NCBI GenBank assembly: GCA_964482325.1
Contig: CAYZXD010000011.1
Coordinates: 1 to 64,000 of the forward strand
Source of the DNA: CAYZJV01 sp964482325
GTDB lineage: Bacteria > Spirochaetota > Spirochaetia > Sphaerochaetales > Sphaerochaetaceae
Direction of reading: 5' to 3'
DNA length: 64,000 nt
Positions 35,304-44,259 of the stretch are shown here, one piece after another; the stretch's first letter is position 1, and each line of letters starts with the position of its first letter. A program made the translations under genes and the position numbers. The notes beneath the pieces are model-generated. The model ran no database searches. It was not told the origin of the DNA and was given only the letters and a program-made list of their open reading frames with translations.

Positions 35304-36358
35304 TGAAATTTACGAGGGTGGCCAAGCTTATTGCAGTGAGCCTTCTTCTCTCGGCTCTGCCGCTATTCGGTGCATGGTACCGTTCCAATAGTGTCGGGCA
35401 ACCACTTGAACTGATGGATCAACAATCTGATGATCATCGATATGTGCTCCAGATTTCCGAAACTTCTGACGGTATGGAGGAACAGACCTTATATGAGTAT
35501 GGGCAACCTGTTACATATACACGGATTTCGGGAGTTTCTGACCGTACGGTTTTACAACAGTATTATGACGAGGATGGGAATGTAATTCGTGAAATGCAGA
35601 CGCAGTATGAACGGGGTTTGCCTATGCGTTGTATTACCCGCATAGCCGGTGATGATACGCAGTACATGACACTGCATGCATATGCTCATGACCAACTGAT
35701 AGAGACAAAAGAACTTGCCGATGGAGAACTTCAGCGGCTTATCAGCTACTTCCGAGGTGATGAAGGGGTACTGGCAGGATTGCGTGTCGTAGATCTTCAT
35801 GGGAACATGGATCAGGCACATTTCAGTTCTGATGCCGGTCACACCATATATGCACAACAATCGGGGGACCTGTTTTCCCGTGTCACTCAGTACCCGCATG
35901 CCATTCTTGTCCGGGAACTCTGGCAGGGCGAACATCGTGAGATAGAGTCTCAGGTCCATATTGATGAAGCGGGAACGCTCGTGATTACTGAGCAGCGAAA
36001 TGGTGTTGAAGAAGAGCGGGTGTATGGACCTGACGGGTTGCTCCTTCGTCTGGAAACAAAAACAGTCGATGGGAAAGATCGAACTATTTCGTACCAGTAT
36101 GATAGTCAGGGAGTGATCGATCAATCGGTGGAAAGGATATCCGGGCAAGAGCAGATTCGGATTGAAACATACTATCGTGATGGTATTGCCTATACCGAAA
36201 CACGCTGGACGGATGATGTGCCCGTGCGTGCCACTCGGTATCTGCAGGATGGTACTTCAGTAGTCACGCTGTTTGAAGCTGGCCGTCCCTATGTGGATGT
36301 AACCTATGCACCGGATGGACAGCGGGTACTGAGTCTCGAGTATCGCAAGGAGCAGTGA
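35303..36358 (+). CDS. Exported protein with YD/RHS-like repeat sequence
   Basis: A 351-residue protein with a signal sequence (IAVSLLLSALPLFGAW). The rest is a chain of short beta strands with patterns such as YYDEDGNVIREMQTQYERG, VYGPDGLLLRLETK and TYAPDGQRVLSLEY, resembling YD/RHS or YwqK-type repeats. It lies with one-base overlaps between ftsY and the lolC-type gene, so a part in lipoprotein or outer-envelope handling is plausible. Position would allow a LolA-like chaperone, but I see no sequence support for that. Confidence 0.75.
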   Translation: MKFTRVAKLIAVSLLLSALPLFGAWYRSNSVGQPLELMDQQSDDHRYVLQISETSDGMEEQTLYEYGQPVTYTRISGVSDRTVLQQYYDEDGNVIREMQTQYERGLPMRCITRIAGDDTQYMTLHAYAHDQLIETKELADGELQRLISYFRGDEGVLAGLRVVDLHGNMDQAHFSSDAGHTIYAQQSGDLFSRVTQYPHAILVRELWQGEHREIESQVHIDEAGTLVITEQRNGVEEERVYGPDGLLLRLETKTVDGKDRTISYQYDSQGVIDQSVERISGQEQIRIETYYRDGIAYTETRWTDDVPVRATRYLQDGTSVVTLFEAGRPYVDVTYAPDGQRVLSLEYRKEQ

Positions 36359-37593
36359 TGTTCACCCTTCGTCTCGCCTGGCGTTATGCCTTTTCACGAA
36401 GCAATCGGCATCGGACAGCTTCTCTGGTGATTCTTGCTGGGCTCAGTGCCGGTATGATGGCGATTATTGTGATGCTCTCATTAATGAACAGTCTCCAGCG
36501 GGACCTGCTTGATCAGCTGAAAGATATTGAATCTTTTCATATGCAGGTTTCGTTTCCCGCTGAAGTATCACAGGATCTTACCGTGGAAGAAGTGGTAGAT
36601 CAACTGTATACGGTCAACCATGTCCAACATGTCTTCGCTCAGGTGAATACCCAGGTGATGATACAGAATCCTGCATCAGATCGATCTTCAACTGCACGAC
36701 TGCGTCTCATCGATACCTCGATTCTTGAAGAAGAGAATCCCTTTTCCAAAAGAACTGTCTGGATGAATAAAAAGGCACTGAATCCAGGAGAGTTAGCAGT
36801 GGGAGGGACCTTGGCGGCTCGACTTGGCCTGGCGCAGGGACAGCGTGTAGGCGTTACACTATTGGTATCGGGAAAAGCTGCCGTGCTTGCTCCCATGCCG
36901 GTTACCATGGTGAATGCAGGAGTTTTTCGGACGGGACTTTCGGAATTTGATCAAACCACGATGATCGCTGATCTCAGTTCTTTTCTCGATCGGATTGATT
37001 TCCAACGTGTTAGCTATGGATTATATCTGGAAGAGGATCATATCGATCAGGCAGATACGGTTATTTCAGCAATCCAGGAACGATATCCCGAAGCTACCGT
37101 GCGGACCTGGCAACAGATAAATCAGGCATTTTATTCTGCTCTGACTCTGGAAAAGATGCTGATGTATCTGTTTCTCTTTTTTATGTTCATCATCCTTGGT
37201 GTGAATATCAAAAATGCCTCCTCGCGACTTTTACATGTAAAACAACGGGAATTGGCAGTACTTCGTTCTCTCGGTGCAGGGAAACGGGTTGCTGCCCGTG
37301 TATTCATCGGACAAACCTTTATCATTACGAGTATTGGAGAAATCTGTGGTATCGCATTGGGATTGCTTGCCAGTAATCATATCGGGAAGATTTTTTCCTG
37401 GATACATACCATTCAGTATGTATTTACCAGAAAGACGAGTCTATTGCTTACCTATCCCTTTACCACCTATGTAAAAGGGAGTGAAATTATTTTCATTGCT
37501 TGTTCAGTGCTCGCAGTGGCTCTGCTTTTCACCTATGCCGGGTGTCGTCGGCAGCTGTATCGTGAACCTATGGAGATGCTCTATCATGACTGA
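36358..37593 (+). CDS. LolC/LolE-type ABC transporter permease
   Basis: Inner-membrane permease of the lipoprotein-releasing system (MacB/FtsX fold). An N-terminal helix (TASLVILAGLSAGMMAIIVML) is followed by a periplasmic domain of about 210 residues and three C-terminal helices. The coupling sequence KQRELAVLRSLGAGKR is clear. At 412 residues the length is normal. The ATG at 36358 follows AGGAG; the stop lies 8 nt inside lolD. Paired with the second permease at 38266. Confidence 0.88.
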   Translation: MFTLRLAWRYAFSRSNRHRTASLVILAGLSAGMMAIIVMLSLMNSLQRDLLDQLKDIESFHMQVSFPAEVSQDLTVEEVVDQLYTVNHVQHVFAQVNTQVMIQNPASDRSSTARLRLIDTSILEEENPFSKRTVWMNKKALNPGELAVGGTLAARLGLAQGQRVGVTLLVSGKAAVLAPMPVTMVNAGVFRTGLSEFDQTTMIADLSSFLDRIDFQRVSYGLYLEEDHIDQADTVISAIQERYPEATVRTWQQINQAFYSALTLEKMLMYLFLFFMFIILGVNIKNASSRLLHVKQRELAVLRSLGAGKRVAARVFIGQTFIITSIGEICGIALGLLASNHIGKIFSWIHTIQYVFTRKTSLLLTYPFTTYVKGSEIIFIACSVLAVALLFTYAGCRRQLYREPMEMLYHD

Positions 37594-38269
37594 TCATCTA
37601 CTTGAACTATCGTCGGTTACCAAAATCTTTGCCTCTGGGGATTCCGATTTATGTGTTTTGCAGGATATCGATCTGGTCCTTGATCAAGGAAGTTCGGTGG
37701 CCATTACCGGTAAAAGCGGTAGTGGTAAAAGCACGCTTTTGCATTTGGCAGGAGCTCTTGATCGTCCGTCACGGGGAAAGGTGCTGTTTGCAGACAAGGA
37801 GCTGCAGCGGATGAATGATCGACAGATCAGTGAATTCAGGAATCGCCATATCGGATTTGTATTCCAGGCTCATGTTCTCCTTGATGATTTTTCTGCGTGG
37901 GAGAATGTGTGTATTCCTGCCCTTATTCGTGGAGACAGGTATGCGCAGGCAATGCAGCGAAGCAAGCAGCTGCTCGATCGTGTCGGGTTGTCCGAACGAA
38001 TGAATCATCGTCCTCAGAAATTATCAGGTGGGGAACGACAGCGGGTTGCCATTTGTCGTGCTCTCGTAAATGAACCTGATATCATCATCGCAGATGAACC
38101 GACGGGATCCCTCGATGAACAATCCTCGGCGGAAATTGAACAGTTGTTATTCGACATGGTCACTGAGCAGCATCGGACGTTGTTACTCGTCACCCACGAT
38201 ATTCAACTGGCTCGTAGGTGCGAAACGGTATATCTGCTGCAGAATCGCTCACTTCAGGAGCTCTCATGA
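37586..38269 (+). CDS. lolD: LolD-type ABC transporter ATP-binding protein
   Basis: ATPase of the lipoprotein exporter, 227 residues. Walker A GKSGSGKSTLLH, Q-loop FVFQAHVLLDDFSAWENV, signature LSGGERQRVAICRAL and Walker B IIIADEPTGSLDEQ, all typical of LolD/MacB ATPases. The start at 37586 is chosen by the GGAGATG site and the domain boundary; upstream in-frame codons belong to the permease gene. It overlaps both neighbours. Confidence 0.92.
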   Translation: MTDHLLELSSVTKIFASGDSDLCVLQDIDLVLDQGSSVAITGKSGSGKSTLLHLAGALDRPSRGKVLFADKELQRMNDRQISEFRNRHIGFVFQAHVLLDDFSAWENVCIPALIRGDRYAQAMQRSKQLLDRVGLSERMNHRPQKLSGGERQRVAICRALVNEPDIIIADEPTGSLDEQSSAEIEQLLFDMVTEQHRTLLLVTHDIQLARRCETVYLLQNRSLQELS

Positions 38270-39486
38270 TCAGCAGCTTCGGTGCCTTTCTGGTGACCAC
38301 ACTGGTCAGCCTTCGAAAAAGCCATGCATATGCCCGTGCCCGTTTGATCCGTTCAGCGATTCTGGTTGCCCTCGTGATGATTCCGCTTATTCTTGCACTG
38401 ATATTTATGGATGGGATGATGCGCGGAATTACTGATAAGTATATCACCTTACAGGATGGACATGTACAACTATATGCAAGAGAAGTGCTGCACGATAATC
38501 CTGAAGACTTTTCTCAGTATGATAATCGCATCATACGTGGCGATTTTGTGGTGAGTGGCTATGGTATCATCTATTCACGTGATACAACCGCGGAGGTACG
38601 GATTAAAGGGGTGGATCCCTCATACTTTTCCGATGTGCGTACTGCTCAGATGAGTCTCACCGGGAATCCCGTGGAAAAAGCAGAAAGGCTTGTTGCCATC
38701 ACGCTCAGTGAGGCACTTGCAAAACAGTTAGGGGTATCGATAGGGGATCGGGTTGCCTGTATGGTGGTTCCTGACTCTTCAACTTCGGTAGTACGGCCGA
38801 TACTTGCGCAAGTGACCTCATTGTATCAGAGTGGGTACCACGAACTCGATACGTCATTGGTATTTATGAATCGCAGTGATGCACTGCGGTTCTTCCCGCA
38901 GGAGAAAAATGGGTATACCGAGCTTCTTGTCGATCCCACTGCAGTTGATGATTTAACTGAAATTATCGAAGAAATTCAGGAAAATCAGGAGAAACGGATT
39001 CCCTATGCCACCTGGGACTCATTTAACACTACCGTGTATACCAATTTTATCACAAGCCGTCAGGTAATCCTGCTGGTCTTCATGATGATTCTCCTTGTTG
39101 CTGGAGTGTACGTTGCTTCCATTGCCCAGGAGTTGGTACAGGATTCCATGCAGGCAATTGCCCTGTATAAAACGCTCGGAGCACGGAACAGGACGCTCTA
39201 TTGGGCTTTTTTTATTACCGTTATGGCAGTAACGTTAAGCGGAATGATAGGAGGTACCACGCTCGGTGTGCTTCTAGCCTTACGTCTCGGGACGCTGCTG
39301 CAATGGCTCAGCAATACCGGATTGGCTGGTCTTCAGTACTATCTTCTCGATTTTCCTGTGGTTGTTTCGGTACCGGATATTCTGTTAATTTGTACAGCAA
39401 TGCTGATAATCAGCAGTGTGACAGTGCATTTGTCGCTGAGAAGAATCAGAAAGATTTCTCCGTTGCAGCTGTTGCAACAAGATTGA
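38266..39486 (+). CDS. Second LolC/LolE-type ABC permease
   Basis: A 406-residue permease starting MISSFGAFLVTTLVSLRKSH. The N-terminal helix ILVALVMIPLILALIFMDGM is followed by a periplasmic domain and three C-terminal helices with the family segment QAIALYKTLGARNRT. With the gene at 36358 and LolD it makes a heteromeric Lol-like exporter, suited to the lipoprotein-rich spirochaete envelope. ATGA overlap with lolD. Confidence 0.88.
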   Translation: MISSFGAFLVTTLVSLRKSHAYARARLIRSAILVALVMIPLILALIFMDGMMRGITDKYITLQDGHVQLYAREVLHDNPEDFSQYDNRIIRGDFVVSGYGIIYSRDTTAEVRIKGVDPSYFSDVRTAQMSLTGNPVEKAERLVAITLSEALAKQLGVSIGDRVACMVVPDSSTSVVRPILAQVTSLYQSGYHELDTSLVFMNRSDALRFFPQEKNGYTELLVDPTAVDDLTEIIEEIQENQEKRIPYATWDSFNTTVYTNFITSRQVILLVFMMILLVAGVYVASIAQELVQDSMQAIALYKTLGARNRTLYWAFFITVMAVTLSGMIGGTTLGVLLALRLGTLLQWLSNTGLAGLQYYLLDFPVVVSVPDILLICTAMLIISSVTVHLSLRRIRKISPLQLLQQD

Positions 39487-39507
39487 TCTCACGGTAGGCT
39501 AATCGGC

Positions 39508-40431
39508 ATGAATTTTGAAGTATTTGTTCTGGGAACTGGTGGCATGATGCCATTACCTGGTAGATTTCTCACCTCTGCTATGGTACGTCGTGAGGGAGAA
39601 CTGTTTCTCTTTGATTGTGGAGAAGGGACACAGATCTCCTTGAAGATGCTCAATATTAAATGGAAGAAGATATCTGCTATCTTCATTTCGCACATGCATG
39701 CTGATCATGTTACCGGTCTGCCTGGTATGCTGATGCTCAGTGCTCAAGTCGATAGAGAAGATCCTTTGATCATTTACGGTCCTGCACGATTACAAGAGTA
39801 TATTAATCAGACCAGAAAGCTCCTCGATATGTATATCAATTACGAGATTATTGTTAAAACCGTACATCCGGGAATTATTCATGAAACGGATGAATTTTTC
39901 GTAGAGGCGTTTAAACTTGATCATACAAAACCCTGTTACGGATATGTCATGCGGGAAAAAGATCGTCCGGGTATCTTCCATCCCGAGCGGGCACTCGAAC
40001 TGCAGGTGCCGCGTGGGCCTCTGTGGTCACAGTTGCAGCATGGACAATCGGTTGCTCTTGAGAATCAGCAGGTAGTTCATCCGGAACAAGTGTTAGGGAG
40101 TCCTCGATCAGGACGATCCTTTGCTTTTGTCACCGATACTCTGTACCTTCCCAGCATTGCCGATCATGTGAGAAAAGTCGATTTGTTGTTATGTGAAGGA
40201 ATGTTTGATCAGAGTCTTGAAGCTAGTGCACGGGAAAAGAAACACATGACTGCCACCCAGGCTGCACAGATTGCTTTGGATGCCGATGTCTCATCCATGG
40301 GCCTTATCCATTATAGTCCACGGTATACTGACCGGGAATTGAAAACATTGCGAGCAGAAGCACGGCATATATTTCCGCACACCTTCCTAGCCCGTGATCG
40401 TATGGTGTTTTCTCTACCGTTAAAAGATTAG
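39508..40431 (+). CDS. rnz: Ribonuclease Z
   Basis: Zinc-dependent endonuclease that trims tRNA 3' ends. Metallo-beta-lactamase fold with FDCGEGTQISL, the HMHADHVTGLPG metal motif and later histidines in FVTDTLY and GLIHYSPRYTD. At 307 residues it is the short form. It is the last gene of the run that starts at rnfC, 21 nt after the permease, and overlaps the convergent gene by 4 nt. Confidence 0.95.
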   Translation: MNFEVFVLGTGGMMPLPGRFLTSAMVRREGELFLFDCGEGTQISLKMLNIKWKKISAIFISHMHADHVTGLPGMLMLSAQVDREDPLIIYGPARLQEYINQTRKLLDMYINYEIIVKTVHPGIIHETDEFFVEAFKLDHTKPCYGYVMREKDRPGIFHPERALELQVPRGPLWSQLQHGQSVALENQQVVHPEQVLGSPRSGRSFAFVTDTLYLPSIADHVRKVDLLLCEGMFDQSLEASAREKKHMTATQAAQIALDADVSSMGLIHYSPRYTDRELKTLRAEARHIFPHTFLARDRMVFSLPLKD

Positions 40432-41507
40432 TTTTCCTCAAGGGAACTATCGTACCCGATGAGACTGTATCCCCCCCGTTCTGCAGCAAAATCTGATGCG
40501 AGTGCTGCTTCCTGAACAAGATCGGACTGGGACAGCTCACGGTCTCCCATGCTAGAAAAACCTCCGGTGATCGTACTTTCCGGATGTTGCTTTTGCAGTT
40601 GCCCGAGCAGAGCTGCAAGTACGCGTCTGCACTGCGCGAAACTGTAGAACGGAAGTATTGCCGATATCTGGTGGGCTTCAGTGAGATAGAAAAAGGCGAT
40701 AATTCCGAGTCGATTGAACAAATCCTGAACAACCGTTGCATCCACCGAATGCGGATCATCTTCCCGTTCGGGGATTGCAAACAGTGCAACAGAAATATCG
40801 TAGCCGAACGTTGTGGCACTGATGAATTCCTCGTCCAGTCGATGTTCAAAGGTGTCTTCCAGACTAACTGTGTCTGTATCACCGAAAGCAGTTTCATCTT
40901 CAGTTTCCTCAATCGGTTCAAGCAGCTGGGCAATCTCAGAACCCGGTACTATCGGGAAAGGATATTCACTGAACAGTACTGCACGACTGACCGGAAGGAA
41001 CTGCTCATCGGTGAGTTCTTCCGGTTCCACCACCGGTTGTGGGTGGTCAGCTATGACTGTTGGTGTCTGACTTCGTTTGGGAACTCCTGCGAAAGGAGTG
41101 ATCTCTGGAGTCGGATCAGCAACCTTCTGTTCCGTAGGTGCAGCAGGTTCCTCATCAGTGCGCGGTGGTGATACAGGTAGGGGACTTCTTCCATATACCG
41201 GACGATTCTGTTCGTCTGGAAGGCGGTATAACGGTTCGGTAAAGGCATCTTTTTCCAACTCATCCTGATCGTCAGTATCAGAGGGGATCGGTGGATTTTT
41301 CAATGCAAGTGCGATCAGGATTAAAGTAAGGCCAATCAATACCGGCAGCAGTCGTATGAGAATACCATACAACTCTTCCATAGTTACCGGGAGAACGGGG
41401 ATTCCATAGACAAAAAATGTATAGGTAAGTGCTCCCAGAATTAACAGCGTGATGATGGCTGAAACGGCGATGATGCCTGCAGAGCTCTTCTCTCGACGGT
41501 TATGCAT
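40428..41507 (-). CDS. Membrane protein with degenerate GGDEF-like domain
   Basis: A 359-residue protein. Two membrane helices near the N-terminus (IIAVSAIITLLILGALTYTF and LIRLLPVLIGLTLILIALAL) are followed by about 130 Pro/Glu/Thr-rich, probably disordered residues. The C-terminal 140 residues follow the diguanylate-cyclase fold pattern, ending TITGGFSSMGDRELSQSDL then a final helix and GGYSLIGYD. The GGDEF position is replaced (HQISAILP), so cyclase activity is unlikely. It may be a signalling or cell-pole scaffold. It is divergent from the FtsB-like gene. Confidence 0.72.
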   Translation of the reverse strand: MHNRREKSSAGIIAVSAIITLLILGALTYTFFVYGIPVLPVTMEELYGILIRLLPVLIGLTLILIALALKNPPIPSDTDDQDELEKDAFTEPLYRLPDEQNRPVYGRSPLPVSPPRTDEEPAAPTEQKVADPTPEITPFAGVPKRSQTPTVIADHPQPVVEPEELTDEQFLPVSRAVLFSEYPFPIVPGSEIAQLLEPIEETEDETAFGDTDTVSLEDTFEHRLDEEFISATTFGYDISVALFAIPEREDDPHSVDATVVQDLFNRLGIIAFFYLTEAHQISAILPFYSFAQCRRVLAALLGQLQKQHPESTITGGFSSMGDRELSQSDLVQEAALASDFAAERGGYSLIGYDSSLEEN

Positions 41508-41545
41508 GGGTATATGAGCACTCCAATCAGCAGCGATGGTTCCGC

Positions 41546-41574
41546 TTTACAACACCACCGGCTGTCTGTATGAT
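41546..41574 (+). promoter_or_regulatory. Promoter of the FtsB/DivIC-like gene
   Basis: TTTACA (41546-41551), a 17-nt spacer and TATGAT (41569-41574), predicting a start near 41581, 25 nt before the ATG. Confidence 0.65.
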
Positions 41575-41605
41575 ATGTAATGCATTATAACGGTTCAGAT
41601 GGTGT

Positions 41606-42082
41606 ATGACAAGGAATTATACGGTAATGTTCTTTTATCTCCTCATTATTTACACTGCGTTGATTTACGGTATTGTCGGTGAACGGGGAGTTCTCATAAA
41701 CCGTGATTATGCAAATCAGATCCACGATGAACTTCAGGAAGTTTCTTCGCAACAGGTAGTGCTGGAAAACGCTAAACGACATTTGGATACCATCTGGTCT
41801 AAAGAGGCGCTGCTTGATCGTGCCCGCTCTCTTGGATACGTACAGCGTCAGGACGAGGTCTATTACTTTTCACAAGAGATGGAAATGGATACTGGATCAA
41901 CAGTTACGGTACCCGAAGATCCGGGACGACAACCCAGGAAGAAAACTGGAATATCTCTTCCTGGATCGTTTCTTATTGCCCTGGTACCTACCGTGTTGAG
42001 TCTGCTTGGGTATGCAGCCATCCGGCGAAACATACGCAAGCGACAGCAACGATCGTTTGTGTATCCACATCTGCATCAGTGA
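41606..42082 (+). CDS. FtsB/DivIC-like septum formation initiator protein
   Basis: A 158-residue protein. An N-terminal membrane helix (VMFFYLLIIYTALIYGIVG) leads into a coiled coil (IHDELQEVSSQQVVLENAKRHL) and the short IWSKEALLDRARSLGYV segment seen in FtsB and DivIC. Unlike those single-pass proteins it has a second hydrophobic segment near the C-terminus (FLIALVPTVLSLLGYAAI) and a basic end. Probably part of the divisome, bridging FtsL-type and FtsQ-type proteins; the two-helix form is unusual. Confidence 0.75.
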   Translation: MTRNYTVMFFYLLIIYTALIYGIVGERGVLINRDYANQIHDELQEVSSQQVVLENAKRHLDTIWSKEALLDRARSLGYVQRQDEVYYFSQEMEMDTGSTVTVPEDPGRQPRKKTGISLPGSFLIALVPTVLSLLGYAAIRRNIRKRQQRSFVYPHLHQ

Positions 42083-42085
42083 TCG

Positions 42086-43402
42086 TTATTTAATTTTTCG
42101 TGCTTCCAGATAAAATCGTTTCTCGTGTGCTTCTCCCATACTGAAGGTTTTTCTCGGTAACGCTCCGTCTGCGATGATCGAATCGAAGAAGGTGTGTTTG
42201 TCGATTGCCGGAAGGAATAACCCGATATTTCCCTCCTCCTTTCCGAGTTTTGCCGTTACCTGATCACCGTGAGTATAATCGACAGAGAGATTCGGATCCT
42301 GCCCGGTAAGATCATCGATGACCGACTGCAACGTACCCGCGGCAATTGATGCGGCAGGTTCGGTAACCGTTACGATGAGACTGCCGGTTGCATCGGTATA
42401 ACCAAATCGTTGTTTTCCATCAGATGAGGCGATAGTATGCTCCATACTCGTACTATCATTGACCGCTTCGATCGTGTAGTGACTGCAGTATCGCTGCAAG
42501 GTGGTGAAAAATGTATCACGCGTACAGGAAAAGAGTACCCGATGAATGGGTTCAAAAACCAAACCCGGATCAAAAATATTTTCCAGTTCAACCAGAGCGT
42601 ATCTACTGGGATGATTTTCCTGCTGCTGCTCAGTAAGGCCCTGCTTGATATCTTCCCAGCAGGATTTAGCGGTTGCCAGGGAGTGATTGCCATCACCCAT
42701 GGCAAATACGAGCGGATTTTCCGGGTCTACTGTAGCAACGAGGTGTTCAAAGGCATCAGCAACCTGATCTAAAGTCTCTTGAGCAATCTGGTAGGCTCGA
42801 ACCTGCCCACCTTGTTCCATCAGGGGGGTGTCATACACTTTTACGAAGGATTTACACGATGCAGCGAGCGGTTCAATGAGACGCTGTTGGGGATCGTTGA
42901 TCAACACGAGGATATGGGGCAGTTCAAGCGGAGCATCTTGTCGTATCTGTTTTCTCGGGGGAATTCTACTTATTATGGTCCCTTCGGTGGCGCGAATCAA
43001 GCTTTTTGAATCGGGACGATAATCATAGGCTTCCAAATCGAGAGCAGCGATCAGACCCCAGCGTTCTTTGCCGTCTTCAGTGATCCGCTGTACCAGAAAG
43101 AAGCTTTCCGGATAGGTGTCAAAGATCTGCTTATCCAGATAATCACGCATCGTTGCATTAATCTGATCGATCCGTTCCTGCCGGTCGGAATCTTCTAGGT
43201 ACACTTCGGGAAAAATCAGACGAAGAGTTGATGGAGCTTCCTGAACTAGGTCGGAAACCCGCTCCCAATAGGAACGTTCGCTTGTGTATTGATCACAGGC
43301 AACAACTGCCCACTTGGAGAGATCAACGGTATGATTAGGGATCAGAATATCGGGAGTACCAACTCCGATAGCTTTCATGCGTTCAACTGCAGTGTGTTTC
43401 AT
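42086..43402 (-). CDS. DUF1015 family protein
   Basis: A 438-residue cytoplasmic protein. Family features include YTSERSYWERV, the MGDGNHSLATAK motif and the VDYTHGDQ-type C-terminal region. Distant relatives include the archaeal free-serine kinase SerK and SbnI, so a nucleotide-dependent kinase-like activity is possible but not shown. The start at 43402 (MKHTAVERMKAIG) follows GAGGAAT; the longer open frame upstream lacks support. Its own promoter lies at 43437-43465. Confidence 0.85.
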   Translation of the reverse strand: MKHTAVERMKAIGVGTPDILIPNHTVDLSKWAVVACDQYTSERSYWERVSDLVQEAPSTLRLIFPEVYLEDSDRQERIDQINATMRDYLDKQIFDTYPESFFLVQRITEDGKERWGLIAALDLEAYDYRPDSKSLIRATEGTIISRIPPRKQIRQDAPLELPHILVLINDPQQRLIEPLAASCKSFVKVYDTPLMEQGGQVRAYQIAQETLDQVADAFEHLVATVDPENPLVFAMGDGNHSLATAKSCWEDIKQGLTEQQQENHPSRYALVELENIFDPGLVFEPIHRVLFSCTRDTFFTTLQRYCSHYTIEAVNDSTSMEHTIASSDGKQRFGYTDATGSLIVTVTEPAASIAAGTLQSVIDDLTGQDPNLSVDYTHGDQVTAKLGKEEGNIGLFLPAIDKHTFFDSIIADGALPRKTFSMGEAHEKRFYLEARKIK

Positions 43403-43436
43403 GGCTATTCCTCTTGATCGGTAATTGAATGAAATC

Positions 43437-43465
43437 AGTGTATGGTACTGAAGAAAATTTCGCAA
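43437..43465 (-). promoter_or_regulatory. Promoter of the DUF1015 gene
   Basis: On the minus strand TTGCGA (43465-43460), a 17-nt spacer and TACACT (43442-43437), about 28 nt before the predicted leader and start at 43402. Confidence 0.55.
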
Positions 43466-43511
43466 GATATTCTGGTAGAGTAACATTCTTTACCTGTGGT
43501 ATACTCGATGC

Positions 43512-43856
43512 ATGCTGCGACTGAGAAGGACACTAGCTTTTGGTTCACGAGTACATAATTATCTGTTGTTGCTTTATTTGTTTATCCTGTCGCTGTTCGC
43601 GACCCAGCTGTGGTGGGATACAACTGAGCAGTTTCAGGTATTTACCCATACATCAGCTATTTTTGTTGCAGCAATCGGGATCGCTTATGCCGTCCTGCTT
43701 CTGGTGATCGCCCTCATCCTCTCGCTCATTGATCGTATTGTTCCCTTTTTAGATATCGTTACCACGATATTACGCGGAATTGCTTTTGGGTGTGGATGGT
43801 TGTTTGTATCACTGATTTCGAGGATAACTGAAGATGGGTTGGTTTTCTATTTCTAA
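43512..43856 (+). CDS. Small integral membrane protein, unknown
   Basis: A 114-residue protein with three or four hydrophobic segments (YLLLLYLFILSLFATQLW, AIFVAAIGIAYAVLLLVIAL, LDIVTTILRGIAFGCGWLFV). I do not recognise the family. A TATACT box at 43500 is not matched by a clear -35. It lies 14 nt before aroH and may be co-transcribed with it. Confidence 0.65.
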   Translation: MLRLRRTLAFGSRVHNYLLLLYLFILSLFATQLWWDTTEQFQVFTHTSAIFVAAIGIAYAVLLLVIALILSLIDRIVPFLDIVTTILRGIAFGCGWLFVSLISRITEDGLVFYF

Positions 43857-43870
43857 CAGGGGGGATGCTG

Positions 43871-44245
43871 ATGAGTCAGCGGTTATTTGCAGTTCGAGGT
43901 GCCACACAGGTGGATCATGATGATCCAGATAGCATTATTGCGGCAGTTGCTGAACTCTATACAGATATGTGTACACAGAACGATCTCAGTGAACCGATGA
44001 TGGTTTCTCTTCAATTTACGATAACGAGTGACCTCCAATCGATGAATCCTGCAAGCGCATTACGTACGCAATTTGACCACTTTTCCGTTCCGCTGTTCTG
44101 TATGCAGGAACCGACGGTGCATGGCATGCTTGATCGTACCATTCGTATATTGATTCACTATTATCATGCAGAAGATCACAAACCGATCCCGGCATATCTT
44201 CGCGGCGCTCAGGTGCTGCGAAGGGATATCACGGGAAGCGAATAA
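43871..44245 (+). CDS. aroH: Chorismate mutase, AroH type
   Basis: Converts chorismate to prephenate for phenylalanine and tyrosine synthesis. It aligns along its length with Bacillus AroH: FAVRGATQVDHDDPDSI, then LQFTITSDLQSMNPASALR, VPLFCMQEP and IRILIHYY, with the active-site Arg and Glu positions retained. 124 residues, monofunctional trimer type. The ATG at 43871 is used because AGGGGGG (43858-43864) lies 6 nt before it; the ATG at 43865 touches that site. Confidence 0.94.
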   Translation: MSQRLFAVRGATQVDHDDPDSIIAAVAELYTDMCTQNDLSEPMMVSLQFTITSDLQSMNPASALRTQFDHFSVPLFCMQEPTVHGMLDRTIRILIHYYHAEDHKPIPAYLRGAQVLRRDITGSE

Positions 44246-44259
44246 TAAAGGGGACCATA

